DNA of 64,000 nucleotides, from positions 192,363 through 256,362 of the forward strand of contig NZ_LGDD01000328.1 in the NCBI RefSeq assembly GCF_001279695.1, written 5' to 3'. Source of the stretch: Streptomyces sp. WM6378. GTDB taxonomy: Bacteria; Actinomycetota; Actinomycetes; Streptomycetales; Streptomycetaceae. A program made the translations under genes and the position numbers. This document shows, piece by piece, positions 17,472-24,406 of the stretch; position 1 is the stretch's first letter; every line of letters begins with the position of its first letter. The notes below the pieces were generated by a model, which ran no database searches, was not told the origin of the DNA, and worked only from the letters and a program-made list of their open reading frames with translations.

Positions 17472-17490
17472 TCCACATGCCGATCCACAT
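17467..17490. repeat. 12-bp tandem repeat in the TauD leader
   Basis: GCCGATCCACAT occurs twice back to back (17467-17478 and 17479-17490), directly before the AGGGAGA ribosome-binding site of the following gene. Probably a small slippage duplication. Confidence 0.7.
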
Positions 17491-17504
17491 AGGGAGACAG
17501 TCCG

Positions 17505-18491
17505 ATGACAACGGTCAATGACCCGGGGAGCCCCGCGGCCCTCCCGGACGGATGGCGCCTCACGCTCGAAGAGGGCCGCACGCCGATCCTCCATCTGCCC
17601 GCCCCTGATTCGCTGCCCGGCCCGCAGGTGCGCGCGCTGGTCGACCGGCACGGCGCGGTCCTGCTCCGCGGTCTGGGGCTGGCCTCGCCGGCCGATCTGT
17701 CAGTGGCGGCGCGGGAGTTGGGCGTGACCGGCATGGCCGAGCGCGAAAGCTTCACCACCCGGCAGGCCTACCCCGACGGCGTCTACTCCACCTCGGAGTG
17801 GGCCCCCGAAGACCAGCTCTGCATGCATCACGAGCTGAGTTACGCCGCGGTCGTGCCCTCGATCGCGCTGTTCGGCTGCCTCGTGGCGCCGGAGCGCGGC
17901 GGCACGACCACGGTGGCCGACGGGGAGCGCGTCCTGGACCTGCTGCCAAACGCGCTGGTCGCCCGCTTCGAGCGGGACGGCTGGGAACTGACCCGCAACT
18001 ACTACGAGTTCGGGCTGACCTGGTCCGATGCCTTCGGCACTGACGACCGGGCCCTGGTCGAGGAGTACTGCGCCTCGCACGCCCTCGACTGCACCTGGAC
18101 CGACAGCGGTGGCCTGCGTACGCGCCAGCGCCGCCCGGCCCTGCTGCGCCACCCCGTGACCGGCCGCCGCGGCTGGTTCAACCAGGCGGCGTTCCTGCAC
18201 GAGTCGGCCCTTGATCCGCTGATCCGCGAGTACCTGGAATCCCTGTACGGCCCGGAGGGGCTGCCCTTCCGTACGACGTACGGCAACGGCGATCCCATCT
18301 CGACGGACGTGGTGGACGCCATCAACTCGGCGTACCAGCAGGCCTGTTGGAGCGAGCCATGGCAGGCGGGAGACCTCCTGGTCCTGGACAACCTGCGCAT
18401 GGCGCACGGCCGGGACCCGTACGAGGGCACCCGCGAGGTGGTGGCCCTGTTCGGCGCTCCTGTCCGCGTTTCGCCTGCGACACCCCGCTGA
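17505..18491 (+). CDS. TauD/SyrP-like Fe(II)/2-oxoglutarate oxygenase
   Basis: A 328-residue member of the TauD clavaminate-synthase-like fold. The iron facial triad is visible as H108-x-E110 (in MHHELSY) and a distal His301 (NLRMAHGRDPYEGTREV, also carrying the oxoglutarate-binding Arg). A Glu in the second position, and the HELSY setting, recall SyrP-type enzymes that hydroxylate the beta carbon of amino acids tethered to a PCP. Directly after the A-PCP gene, it is most simply a beta-hydroxylase of that tethered residue. Halogenases of this fold replace the acid by Ala/Gly; that is not so here. Start ATG has AGGGAGA upstream. Confidence 0.85.
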   Translation: MTTVNDPGSPAALPDGWRLTLEEGRTPILHLPAPDSLPGPQVRALVDRHGAVLLRGLGLASPADLSVAARELGVTGMAERESFTTRQAYPDGVYSTSEWAPEDQLCMHHELSYAAVVPSIALFGCLVAPERGGTTTVADGERVLDLLPNALVARFERDGWELTRNYYEFGLTWSDAFGTDDRALVEEYCASHALDCTWTDSGGLRTRQRRPALLRHPVTGRRGWFNQAAFLHESALDPLIREYLESLYGPEGLPFRTTYGNGDPISTDVVDAINSAYQQACWSEPWQAGDLLVLDNLRMAHGRDPYEGTREVVALFGAPVRVSPATPR

Positions 18492-18961
18492 CTTTCGACC
18501 CCGCCGGGTCCCGGGGCGCCTCCGGCTCGCCCGGCGGGCTCCGCCGCCCGTCCACCTGCGGCCCGGTGGGGGCTGGTCGCGCACCCGAACAAGGCCCGAC
18601 GGGGGTCTGGGGCGCAGCCCCGGGGCTCAGGGTTCCCGGCGGGACCCGGAATACACCCCTCCCATTCCCCAATCCCTCCATTACGGACAATGTCGGGGCA
18701 TTCACGAATTCGCTTGCCCCGAGCCCGACACGATGGCTAAATGTTGAGCAGTTGGCGCGATACTCTGCTACGCGGGGACGGGTGAGGAATGGAAAGGAAG
18801 CCGCACCAATGGGGGGATGAGCGAGCACCGCAGGTAGGTATTGCCGTTCCGGCAGCTCCCACGCACGGGTCGGACCAGTAATTCCGGACCCGTGATTCAG
18901 GGAGAAAAGGGCGCCCGGACCGCGGGCGCCACCGGCATCGAGCCACGCCAGGGCCGCGCCA
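18492..18961. other. 470-bp gap between TauD and LysR genes
   Basis: No convincing gene. GC-rich inverted repeats lie near 18872-18898 (an arm resembling ACGGGTC and a bulged complement) and 18909-18932 (GGCGCCC / GGGCGCC), both capable of forming hairpins. AT-richer DNA around 18660-18770 could hold the LysR promoter, but I found no good -35/-10 pair and no SARP-type box. Confidence 0.6.
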
Positions 18962-19963
18962 ATGGCATCACAAGATAGCGGGAATATGGATCTGGAACTG
19001 AGACACGCACGGGCTGTTTCAATTATCGCAGAGGCCGGGAGCATTTCCAAGGCGGCAGTCCGGCTCAATCTTCCGCAGCCCAGCCTCACCGCCCAATTAC
19101 GCAGGATAGAGAAAATGCTCGGCGGAGATCTTTTCGTCCGGTCGAGTTCGGGAATAGTGCCGACGTCACGGGGAAAGCGCCTCATTCCGATGCTGGCCGA
19201 ACTCGTGCAGCAGGCGGACGAGGTGATCAGCGAGGCCGCCGCGAGCTCCACGATCACGCTGCGTTTCGGCAACACCGAGTGGACGCCGCCGACCCTGCTC
19301 GGCGCGATCCAGGCGGCGGTGCCCACCGTGGACGTGGAGACCGAGACGCTCGCCCCGGCGGCCGCCGTCGACGCGGTGCACCGAGGTGCGCTCACCGTCG
19401 CCATGGTCCCCGCCTCGGCGACGGACATGCCTGACTCGCTGCTCCAGCCCGGTCTGGAGACCAAGGTCATCGTCCGGGAGCCGATCTGGCTGGCGGTGCC
19501 GCGGGGGCATCCGCTGGTCGGCCGCGCCTTCGTGGACGGCTCCCACCTCGCCGCCCTCCGTTGGGTCCACTATTCGCGGGACCACTGGTTCCACGAGATC
19601 GAGAAGAAGCTGCTCGCCAGGCTGAACCACACCGCCCTCGGCGCGGTGCACTACGCGGACGGCCACCACGAGGCGATGAGCTGGGTCAGGGACGCGGACG
19701 CCGCCGCCCTCACCACGGCCACCGGCGCCACCGGTGACGTACGCCTGGTGCCGATAAGGGAGACGCAGTCCATCGCGCAGCTGCTCGTGTGGCGGCGGGA
19801 CACGGTCGCCAGGGACACCCTGCGCCGGCTCGTGGACACCGTACGGCGGTACTACTGCGAGTACGCCCGGTCCATCCCCCGCTATCTGTCCTGGATCATC
19901 GAACACCCGGCGGAGTTCCCCGAGTTGAGCCGCTTCCTCCCGCTGCGGGCGCACCCCGGGTGA
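18962..19963 (+). CDS. LysR-family transcriptional regulator
   Basis: A 333-residue protein with the LysR helix-turn-helix at the N-terminus (HARAVSIIAEAGSISKAAVRLNLPQPSLTAQLRRIEKMLGGDLFVR) and a periplasmic-binding-like effector domain (residues about 95-300). The C-terminus is about 30 residues longer than usual. A TTA leucine codon lies at 19097-19099 inside the helix-turn-helix, so its translation should depend on the bldA tRNA. It stops six bases before a SARP-type box. It may act as a second pathway regulator. ATG 18986 (MDLELRHARAV) is an alternative start that better fits family length. Confidence 0.88.
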   Translation: MASQDSGNMDLELRHARAVSIIAEAGSISKAAVRLNLPQPSLTAQLRRIEKMLGGDLFVRSSSGIVPTSRGKRLIPMLAELVQQADEVISEAAASSTITLRFGNTEWTPPTLLGAIQAAVPTVDVETETLAPAAAVDAVHRGALTVAMVPASATDMPDSLLQPGLETKVIVREPIWLAVPRGHPLVGRAFVDGSHLAALRWVHYSRDHWFHEIEKKLLARLNHTALGAVHYADGHHEAMSWVRDADAAALTTATGATGDVRLVPIRETQSIAQLLVWRRDTVARDTLRRLVDTVRRYYCEYARSIPRYLSWIIEHPAEFPELSRFLPLRAHPG

Positions 19964-19968
19964 GCATC

Positions 19969-20001
19969 TGTCAGTTCGGTGTCAGGGCCCTTCGACAGCA
20001 T
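19969..20001 (+). promoter_or_regulatory. SARP-type box and -10 for the ACP-KS operon
   Basis: TGTCAGT at 19969-19975 and TGTCAGG at 19980-19986 (period 11), then 9 nt and CAGCAT at 19996-20001. A start site about 7 nt downstream falls at or one base before the ACP ATG (20009), which predicts a leaderless mRNA. Confidence 0.75.
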
Positions 20002-20008
20002 CGCCAGC

Positions 20009-20287
20009 ATGACTACAGCGAAGCACGTGGACGCCGAGGGCCGTGCCACGATCAAGGGCATCATCTGCGACATCCTTGAGATCGACGAGGACGAGATGAC
20101 CGACACGAGCCGCTTCAAGGAGGACCACGAGGCGGACTCGATGGGCGCCATCGAGATCCTCTCCCAGCTCGAGCGCGCCTTCGGGATCGACATCGACCAG
20201 GCCGAACTGGCCCGGATGGTCAATCTCGAAGGCGTCGTCACGGTGGTCGACGAGGCCGTCGCGGCCAAGGCGGCCGCGGCCCTCTAG
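20009..20287 (+). CDS. Acyl carrier protein of the type II KS/CLF system
   Basis: A 92-residue acidic ACP. The 4'-phosphopantetheine Ser is in HEADSMGAIEILSQLE, the DSM form usual for ACPs. The first helix (RATIKGIICDILEIDEDEM) and the last helix match the family. It heads an operon with KS, KS-beta, KR and a DsbA-like protein, so it should carry the growing acyl chain. No Shine-Dalgarno sequence precedes the ATG, in keeping with the leaderless transcript predicted from the promoter box. GTG 19979 is an in-frame alternative but lies inside the box. Confidence 0.9.
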   Translation: MTTAKHVDAEGRATIKGIICDILEIDEDEMTDTSRFKEDHEADSMGAIEILSQLERAFGIDIDQAELARMVNLEGVVTVVDEAVAAKAAAAL

Positions 20288-20316
20288 GCACCGGGACCGA
20301 GTGAGGGGAGCGCAGG

Positions 20317-21549
20317 TTGTACGACAACGACGAGCGGCCGCGCCGGGTCGTGATCACCGGACTCGGCACGGTCACCAGCATCGGCCTGGGCGTCGAGGCC
20401 TTCCTGGAGGGGCTGCGGGCCGGGCGCAGCGGCGCCAAGCCGATCACCGCCTTCGACACGACGGGCTTCGCGCACGCCAACGGATGCGAGGTCGACGACT
20501 TCGATCCCGCCGAGTGGATCCACCAGGTGGACCCCGAGGAGCTGGGACGGGCCACCCAGTTCTCGGTCGCCGCCGCCAACCTGGCGGTGGCGGACTCGGG
20601 CCTCACTCTCGAAGAACTCAGACGGCGCAGGGCCTTGGTCTCGGTGGGCACCACCGACGCCGAGTCCCGCGACCTCGACACCCTGATGGGCGTCCAACTG
20701 GAGTACGGGCCCGACCAGTTGGCGCCCAAGGTGGCCCGCCGGGCACAGGCCGGACGGCTGTCCACCGGCATCATCCGCGAGCTGGGCCTGGTCGACGTCG
20801 AGGCGCTCACCATCCCCACCGCCTGCGCGGCCGGCAACTACGCCATCGGCAGCGGCTTCGACGCCATTCGCGACGGAGAGGTGGACGTGGCGCTGTGCGG
20901 CGGCGCGGACGCCGTGTGCCGCAAGACGTTCGCCGGGTTCTACCGGCTCGGCACCATCGCCCCCGAGGTGTGCCAGCCCTTCGACAAGGACCGCAAGGGC
21001 ATCCTCACCGGCGAGGGCGCGGGGATCCTGCTGATGGAGAGCCTGGACTCGGCGCTGGCCCGCGGCGCCCGCATCCACGCCGAGGTGCTCGGCTACGGGC
21101 TCAACTGCGACGCGCACCACCCCGTCGCACCCGACCGGGACAGCCTGGCCCGGTGCATGGAGATCGCGCACCGCAACGCCGGCGTGAAGCCCGAGGACAT
21201 CGACTTCATCTCCGCGCACGGCACCGGCACCCGGGCCAACGACGTGACCGAGGCCGGAGCCATCCGGCAGGTGTTCGCCACGCCGCCGCCCACCATCTCC
21301 ATCAAGTCGATGATCGGCCACTCGATGGGCGCCGCGAGCGCGCTGGCCTCGGCGGCCTGCGCGCTCGCCCTGACCGAGGGCTTCATCCCGCCCACGATCA
21401 ACCACCGCGAGACCGACCCGGAGTGCGGCCTGGACTGCGTGCCCAACGAGGCGCGGCCCGCCGAGCTCAACGTGGTCCAGAACAACGCGCTCGCGTTCGC
21501 GGGCAACAACGCCGTGCTCATCCTGGGCCGGTACCGGGAGGCTGAGTGA
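20317..21549 (+). CDS. Ketosynthase (KS-alpha) of a dissociated type II PKS/FAS-like system
   Basis: A 410-residue FabF-like condensing enzyme with the full triad: Cys170 in TIPTACAAGNYAIG, His301 in SAHGTGTRANDV and His335 in SMIGHSMGAASAL. It should catalyse decarboxylative condensation on ACP. The TTG start at 20317 has GAGGGGAG about eight bases upstream. Its stop overlaps the start of the KS-beta gene by one base, as expected of subunits of a heterodimer. Pairing with KS-beta, a KR and an ACP resembles the highly reducing type II systems that build polyenyl or cinnamoyl-lipid acyl groups of acylated peptides; no dehydratase is visible in the window. Confidence 0.9.
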   Translation: MYDNDERPRRVVITGLGTVTSIGLGVEAFLEGLRAGRSGAKPITAFDTTGFAHANGCEVDDFDPAEWIHQVDPEELGRATQFSVAAANLAVADSGLTLEELRRRRALVSVGTTDAESRDLDTLMGVQLEYGPDQLAPKVARRAQAGRLSTGIIRELGLVDVEALTIPTACAAGNYAIGSGFDAIRDGEVDVALCGGADAVCRKTFAGFYRLGTIAPEVCQPFDKDRKGILTGEGAGILLMESLDSALARGARIHAEVLGYGLNCDAHHPVAPDRDSLARCMEIAHRNAGVKPEDIDFISAHGTGTRANDVTEAGAIRQVFATPPPTISIKSMIGHSMGAASALASAACALALTEGFIPPTINHRETDPECGLDCVPNEARPAELNVVQNNALAFAGNNAVLILGRYREAE

Positions 21550-22643
21550 TGTCCGAACTGGTCCTCTCCGCCTGGTCGGTGGTCTCCCCGTACGGCGTGG
21601 GCAGCGCTCCCTTCAGCGCCGGGATCAGTGCCGGCGCGAGCGCGGTCGGCGAGCTCGACCGGGACGCCTGGCCCGGCCCCTTCGACCGGTGCGGCCTGGT
21701 GCCCGACTTCACCGCCGCCGAGTACGTGGGCAAGAAGGGCACCCGCACCATGGACCGGGTGACGGCGATCGCGGTCACCGCCGTCGGCCGGCTCCTCGCC
21801 TCGTGCGGCGACGAGCTGACCGCGCACCCCGAGCAGATCGGCCTGGTGCTCGGCACCGGCTCGGGCAGCGTCCAGAGCATCATGGACTTCACCCGGGACT
21901 CCCTCGTGGGTGAGCGCCCGTACCACGTCGACCCGGCCCGCTTCCCGAACACCGTGATGAACCGGGCGGCCGGCCAGAGCGCGATCTGGCACGGCATCAA
22001 GGGCCCCAACACCACGGTCGCGGGCGGCTGGCTGACCGGCCTGCTCGCCCTGAGCTACGCGGTGCGCCTGCACCGCGGCGGCCACTGCGCGCGGGTCCTG
22101 TGCGGGGCGGCCGAGGAGTACTCCACCCAGCGCGCCTGGCTGGAGTGGCACGGCCGCGGTTTCGAGGAGCGCGAGTCGCCGCTGGGCGAGGGCGGCGCCG
22201 TCTTCCTGATGGAGACCGCGTCCGACGCCCACGCGGCGGGCCGCACCCCGCTCGCCCGCGTCCTGACCACCCGCTTCCGGGCGTACGCCGAACGGGCCGA
22301 CGCCCAGAAGGCGCTGGCCGAATGCGTGGGCAGCGCCCTGGAGAAGGCCGAGGTCGCTCCCGAGGACATCCGCCTGGTGGCACCGCTCGGCGCGAGCGCC
22401 GAGCTGGCCGCGCCGGAGGAGGCCGGCATCAGGGACGCGCTCGGCACGGCCCGGCCTCAGTGGATCCGCTGCCGGCCGCTGCTCGGCGACACCTCCGCCG
22501 CCTCCACCAGCCTCCAGCTGGCCGCGGTGCTCGCCACCGCGGGCGGGTCGGGGCTCGGCCCCGGCGAGGCGGCCCTGGTCACCGGCATCGACCGCGACGG
22601 AACCGTCGGCTGCGCGGTGCTCGGCGGCCCGGCCCGCGCCTGA
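21549..22643 (+). CDS. KS-beta / chain-length-factor-like partner
   Basis: A 364-residue condensing-enzyme homologue lacking the active-site Cys: the aligned stretch reads NTTVAGGWLTG, with Val157 where KS-alpha has Cys170. The distal His motifs are also not conserved. This is the hallmark of a chain-length factor that pairs with the catalytic KS. ATG 21549 has GGGAGG seven bases upstream and overlaps the KS stop. The sequence is clearly diverged from both aromatic PKS CLFs and FabF, so chain length cannot be read from it. A strong 15-bp hairpin follows the stop codon. Confidence 0.87.
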   Translation: MSELVLSAWSVVSPYGVGSAPFSAGISAGASAVGELDRDAWPGPFDRCGLVPDFTAAEYVGKKGTRTMDRVTAIAVTAVGRLLASCGDELTAHPEQIGLVLGTGSGSVQSIMDFTRDSLVGERPYHVDPARFPNTVMNRAAGQSAIWHGIKGPNTTVAGGWLTGLLALSYAVRLHRGGHCARVLCGAAEEYSTQRAWLEWHGRGFEERESPLGEGGAVFLMETASDAHAAGRTPLARVLTTRFRAYAERADAQKALAECVGSALEKAEVAPEDIRLVAPLGASAELAAPEEAGIRDALGTARPQWIRCRPLLGDTSAASTSLQLAAVLATAGGSGLGPGEAALVTGIDRDGTVGCAVLGGPARA

Positions 22644-22658
22644 GGGACCACGACAGGC

Positions 22659-22692
22659 AGAGGTGCGGCACGGCAACCCGTGCCGCACCTCT
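22659..22692. terminator. 15-bp hairpin between KS-beta and KR genes
   Basis: AGAGGTGCGGCACGG at 22659-22673 and its exact complement at 22678-22692, with a 4-nt CAAC loop. It lies 15 bases after the KS-beta stop and 66 before the KR start, inside what is otherwise one operon. It may partly terminate or stabilise the upstream mRNA. Confidence 0.65.
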
Positions 22693-22758
22693 CGCAAGTG
22701 AGCCCGACTCCCGTACTTCGTACGCCACTTGAGCCGTATCCATGGAGAGGAAACGCGC

Positions 22759-23505
22759 ATGTCCGCAAGCGAACGACGCGTCGCGCTGGTCACCGGGGGC
22801 TCCCGGGGGATCGGCCGCCACGTCGTGACCCGGCTCGCCGACGACGGCTACGACGTGGCCTTCTGCTACCAGTCCAACAAGGAGGCCGCCGACGCCGTGG
22901 CCACCGAGGCCACCGCCGCCGGGGCCCGCGTGTACGCGGCCCAGGTCGACGTCGCAGGACACGGCGCCGTGCGCGACTTCGTGCGCGACAGCGAGAGGGC
23001 GCTCGGCCCGCTGCACACGGTGGTCTCCTGCGCGGGCATCGTGCGCGACAACCCGCTGGTGATGCTGGCCGAGGCGGACTGGGACGCCGTGCTGCGGGTC
23101 AACCTCGACGGCACGTACAACGTGTGCAAGGCGGCGGTCTTCTCGATGATGAAGCGCCGCGCCGGATCCGTGGTCACGCTGTCCTCCGTCGCGGGCGTGT
23201 ACGGCAACGCCACGCAGACCAACTACTCGGCGACCAAGGCCGGGATCATCGGCTTCACCAAGGCGCTGGCCAAGGAGTCCGGGCGCTACGGCATCCGCGC
23301 CAACGCGGTCGCGCCGGGCTTCATCGAGACCGACATGCTCTCCGCGCTGACCGAGGAACACACCCGCAAGATGACGGAGCGGATCCCGCTCGGGCGCCTC
23401 GGGCGCCCCGACGAGGTCGCCGACCTGGTGTCGTTCCTCGCCTCCGACCGCGCCTCGTACGTCACGGGCCAGGTCTTCGGCGTCGACGGCGGCCTCGTCG
23501 TCTGA
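22759..23505 (+). CDS. 3-oxoacyl-ACP reductase (FabG-like ketoreductase)
   Basis: A 248-residue short-chain dehydrogenase/reductase. It has the NADPH motif TGGSRGIG, the NAG variant SCAG, the catalytic Ser in TLSSVAG, the YSATKAG Tyr-Lys pair, and the usual end [14 protein letters not shown]. It should reduce the beta-keto group made by the KS/KS-beta pair. AGAGGAAA precedes the ATG at 22759. No SARP box lies in front, so it depends on read-through past the hairpin or on an unseen promoter. Confidence 0.92.
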   Translation: MSASERRVALVTGGSRGIGRHVVTRLADDGYDVAFCYQSNKEAADAVATEATAAGARVYAAQVDVAGHGAVRDFVRDSERALGPLHTVVSCAGIVRDNPLVMLAEADWDAVLRVNLDGTYNVCKAAVFSMMKRRAGSVVTLSSVAGVYGNATQTNYSATKAGIIGFTKALAKESGRYGIRANAVAPGFIETDMLSALTEEHTRKMTERIPLGRLGRPDEVADLVSFLASDRASYVTGQVFGVDGGLVV

Positions 23506-23550
23506 GCCACTCCGCACCACGAGTCCCCGAGAGACAGGAGCGCATCACCC

Positions 23551-24267
23551 ATGCCCGCAGCCGCCAAGAAGAACAAGACGCCGCGGTTCTACTTCAGCCT
23601 GCGCAGCCCCTACTCCTGGCTCGCCTACCGCGAGCTGATGAGCCGGCACCGGGACCTGGTCGGACAGCTGGAGTGGCTGCCGTTCTTCGAGCCGGACCCG
23701 GAGAGCAGCCGCGAACTCGCCGAGCAGGGCGGCCAGTTCCCCTACTCGGAGATGTCGCGCGAGAAGAACCGGTACGTCCTTCAGGACGTCGGCCGGCTCG
23801 CCAAGGCCAGGGGTCTCACGGTGAACTGGCCGGTCGACCGCCATCCGGTGTGGGAGGTCCCGCACCTGGGCTACCTGGTCGCCCAGGAGCACGGCCTGGC
23901 GCACGAGTACATCGCGGCCGTGTACGAGGCCCGGTTCGGCCGGGGCCTCGACATCTGCGACCGCGCGGTGATCGCGGACATCGGCGAGGAGCTCGGCATC
24001 GACCGGGGCCTGATCGCGGACGCGAGCGACGACGCGGACCTGCGCGCCGAGGGCGTGCGGATCCTGCTCGACGTGTGCAAGGACGGCGTGTTCGGCGTGC
24101 CCTTCTTCGTGCACGGCTACACCCGCTTCTGGGGCCTCGACCGGCTCGACGCGTTCGTCGAGCACCTGCGCTCCAAGACCGCTCCGGCCGCCGCACTCGC
24201 GGAGCCCTCCGGCGCGGTGGCCCTTGGCCGCTCGGTCGAGGACGCGCACGCGGGCGGCTGCGGCTGA
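23551..24267 (+). CDS. DsbA-family / 2-hydroxychromene-2-carboxylate isomerase-like protein
   Basis: A 238-residue thioredoxin-fold protein of the kappa-GST/HCCA isomerase type. It begins RFYFSLRSPYSWLAYREL, where HCCA isomerases have the glutathione-contacting Ser, and ends with GVFGVPFFVHGYTRFWGLDRLDAF. There is no CXXC, so it is not a disulfide oxidoreductase. The RFYFSLRSPYSW start lacks any signal peptide, so it is cytoplasmic. In this operon an isomerase of a double bond in an ACP-bound chain is a reasonable guess; proteins of this type occur in some cinnamoyl-lipid clusters. It is not proven. Confidence 0.8.
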   Translation: MPAAAKKNKTPRFYFSLRSPYSWLAYRELMSRHRDLVGQLEWLPFFEPDPESSRELAEQGGQFPYSEMSREKNRYVLQDVGRLAKARGLTVNWPVDRHPVWEVPHLGYLVAQEHGLAHEYIAAVYEARFGRGLDICDRAVIADIGEELGIDRGLIADASDDADLRAEGVRILLDVCKDGVFGVPFFVHGYTRFWGLDRLDAFVEHLRSKTAPAAALAEPSGAVALGRSVEDAHAGGCG

Positions 24268-24334
24268 GCTGTCCGACACGGCCAGGACCCATTCGCATGC
24301 AGGTACAACTTGCCTGCCGAACAAGGAAGTTGAG

Positions 24335-24367
24335 AGTCAGCCCGCTGTCAGCGGCTTTCTCGATGAT
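24335..24367 (+). promoter_or_regulatory. SARP-type box and -10 for the NRPS operon
   Basis: AGTCAGC at 24335-24341 and TGTCAGC at 24346-24352 (period 11), then 9 nt and GATGAT at 24362-24367. Expected start near 24374, some 33 bases before the NRPS ATG. It should drive NRPS, the ABC permease and the P450 gene. Confidence 0.8.
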
Positions 24368-24406
24368 CGACGCTGTGCACTCGGTGACCTTCGCTAGGGG
24401 ATTGCT

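Noticed and set aside
17505..18491. TauD-like protein as a non-heme iron halogenase
   Set aside because: Halogenases of this fold have Ala or Gly in place of the acidic iron ligand; here the ligand is Glu110.
18347..18820. Small open frame over the end of the TauD gene and the following gap
   Set aside because: No ribosome-binding site, composition typical of an out-of-frame reading, no similarity to any family I know.
23551..24267. DsbA-like protein as a disulfide oxidoreductase
   Set aside because: No CXXC motif and no signal peptide; the sequence fits the HCCA isomerase/kappa-GST branch.
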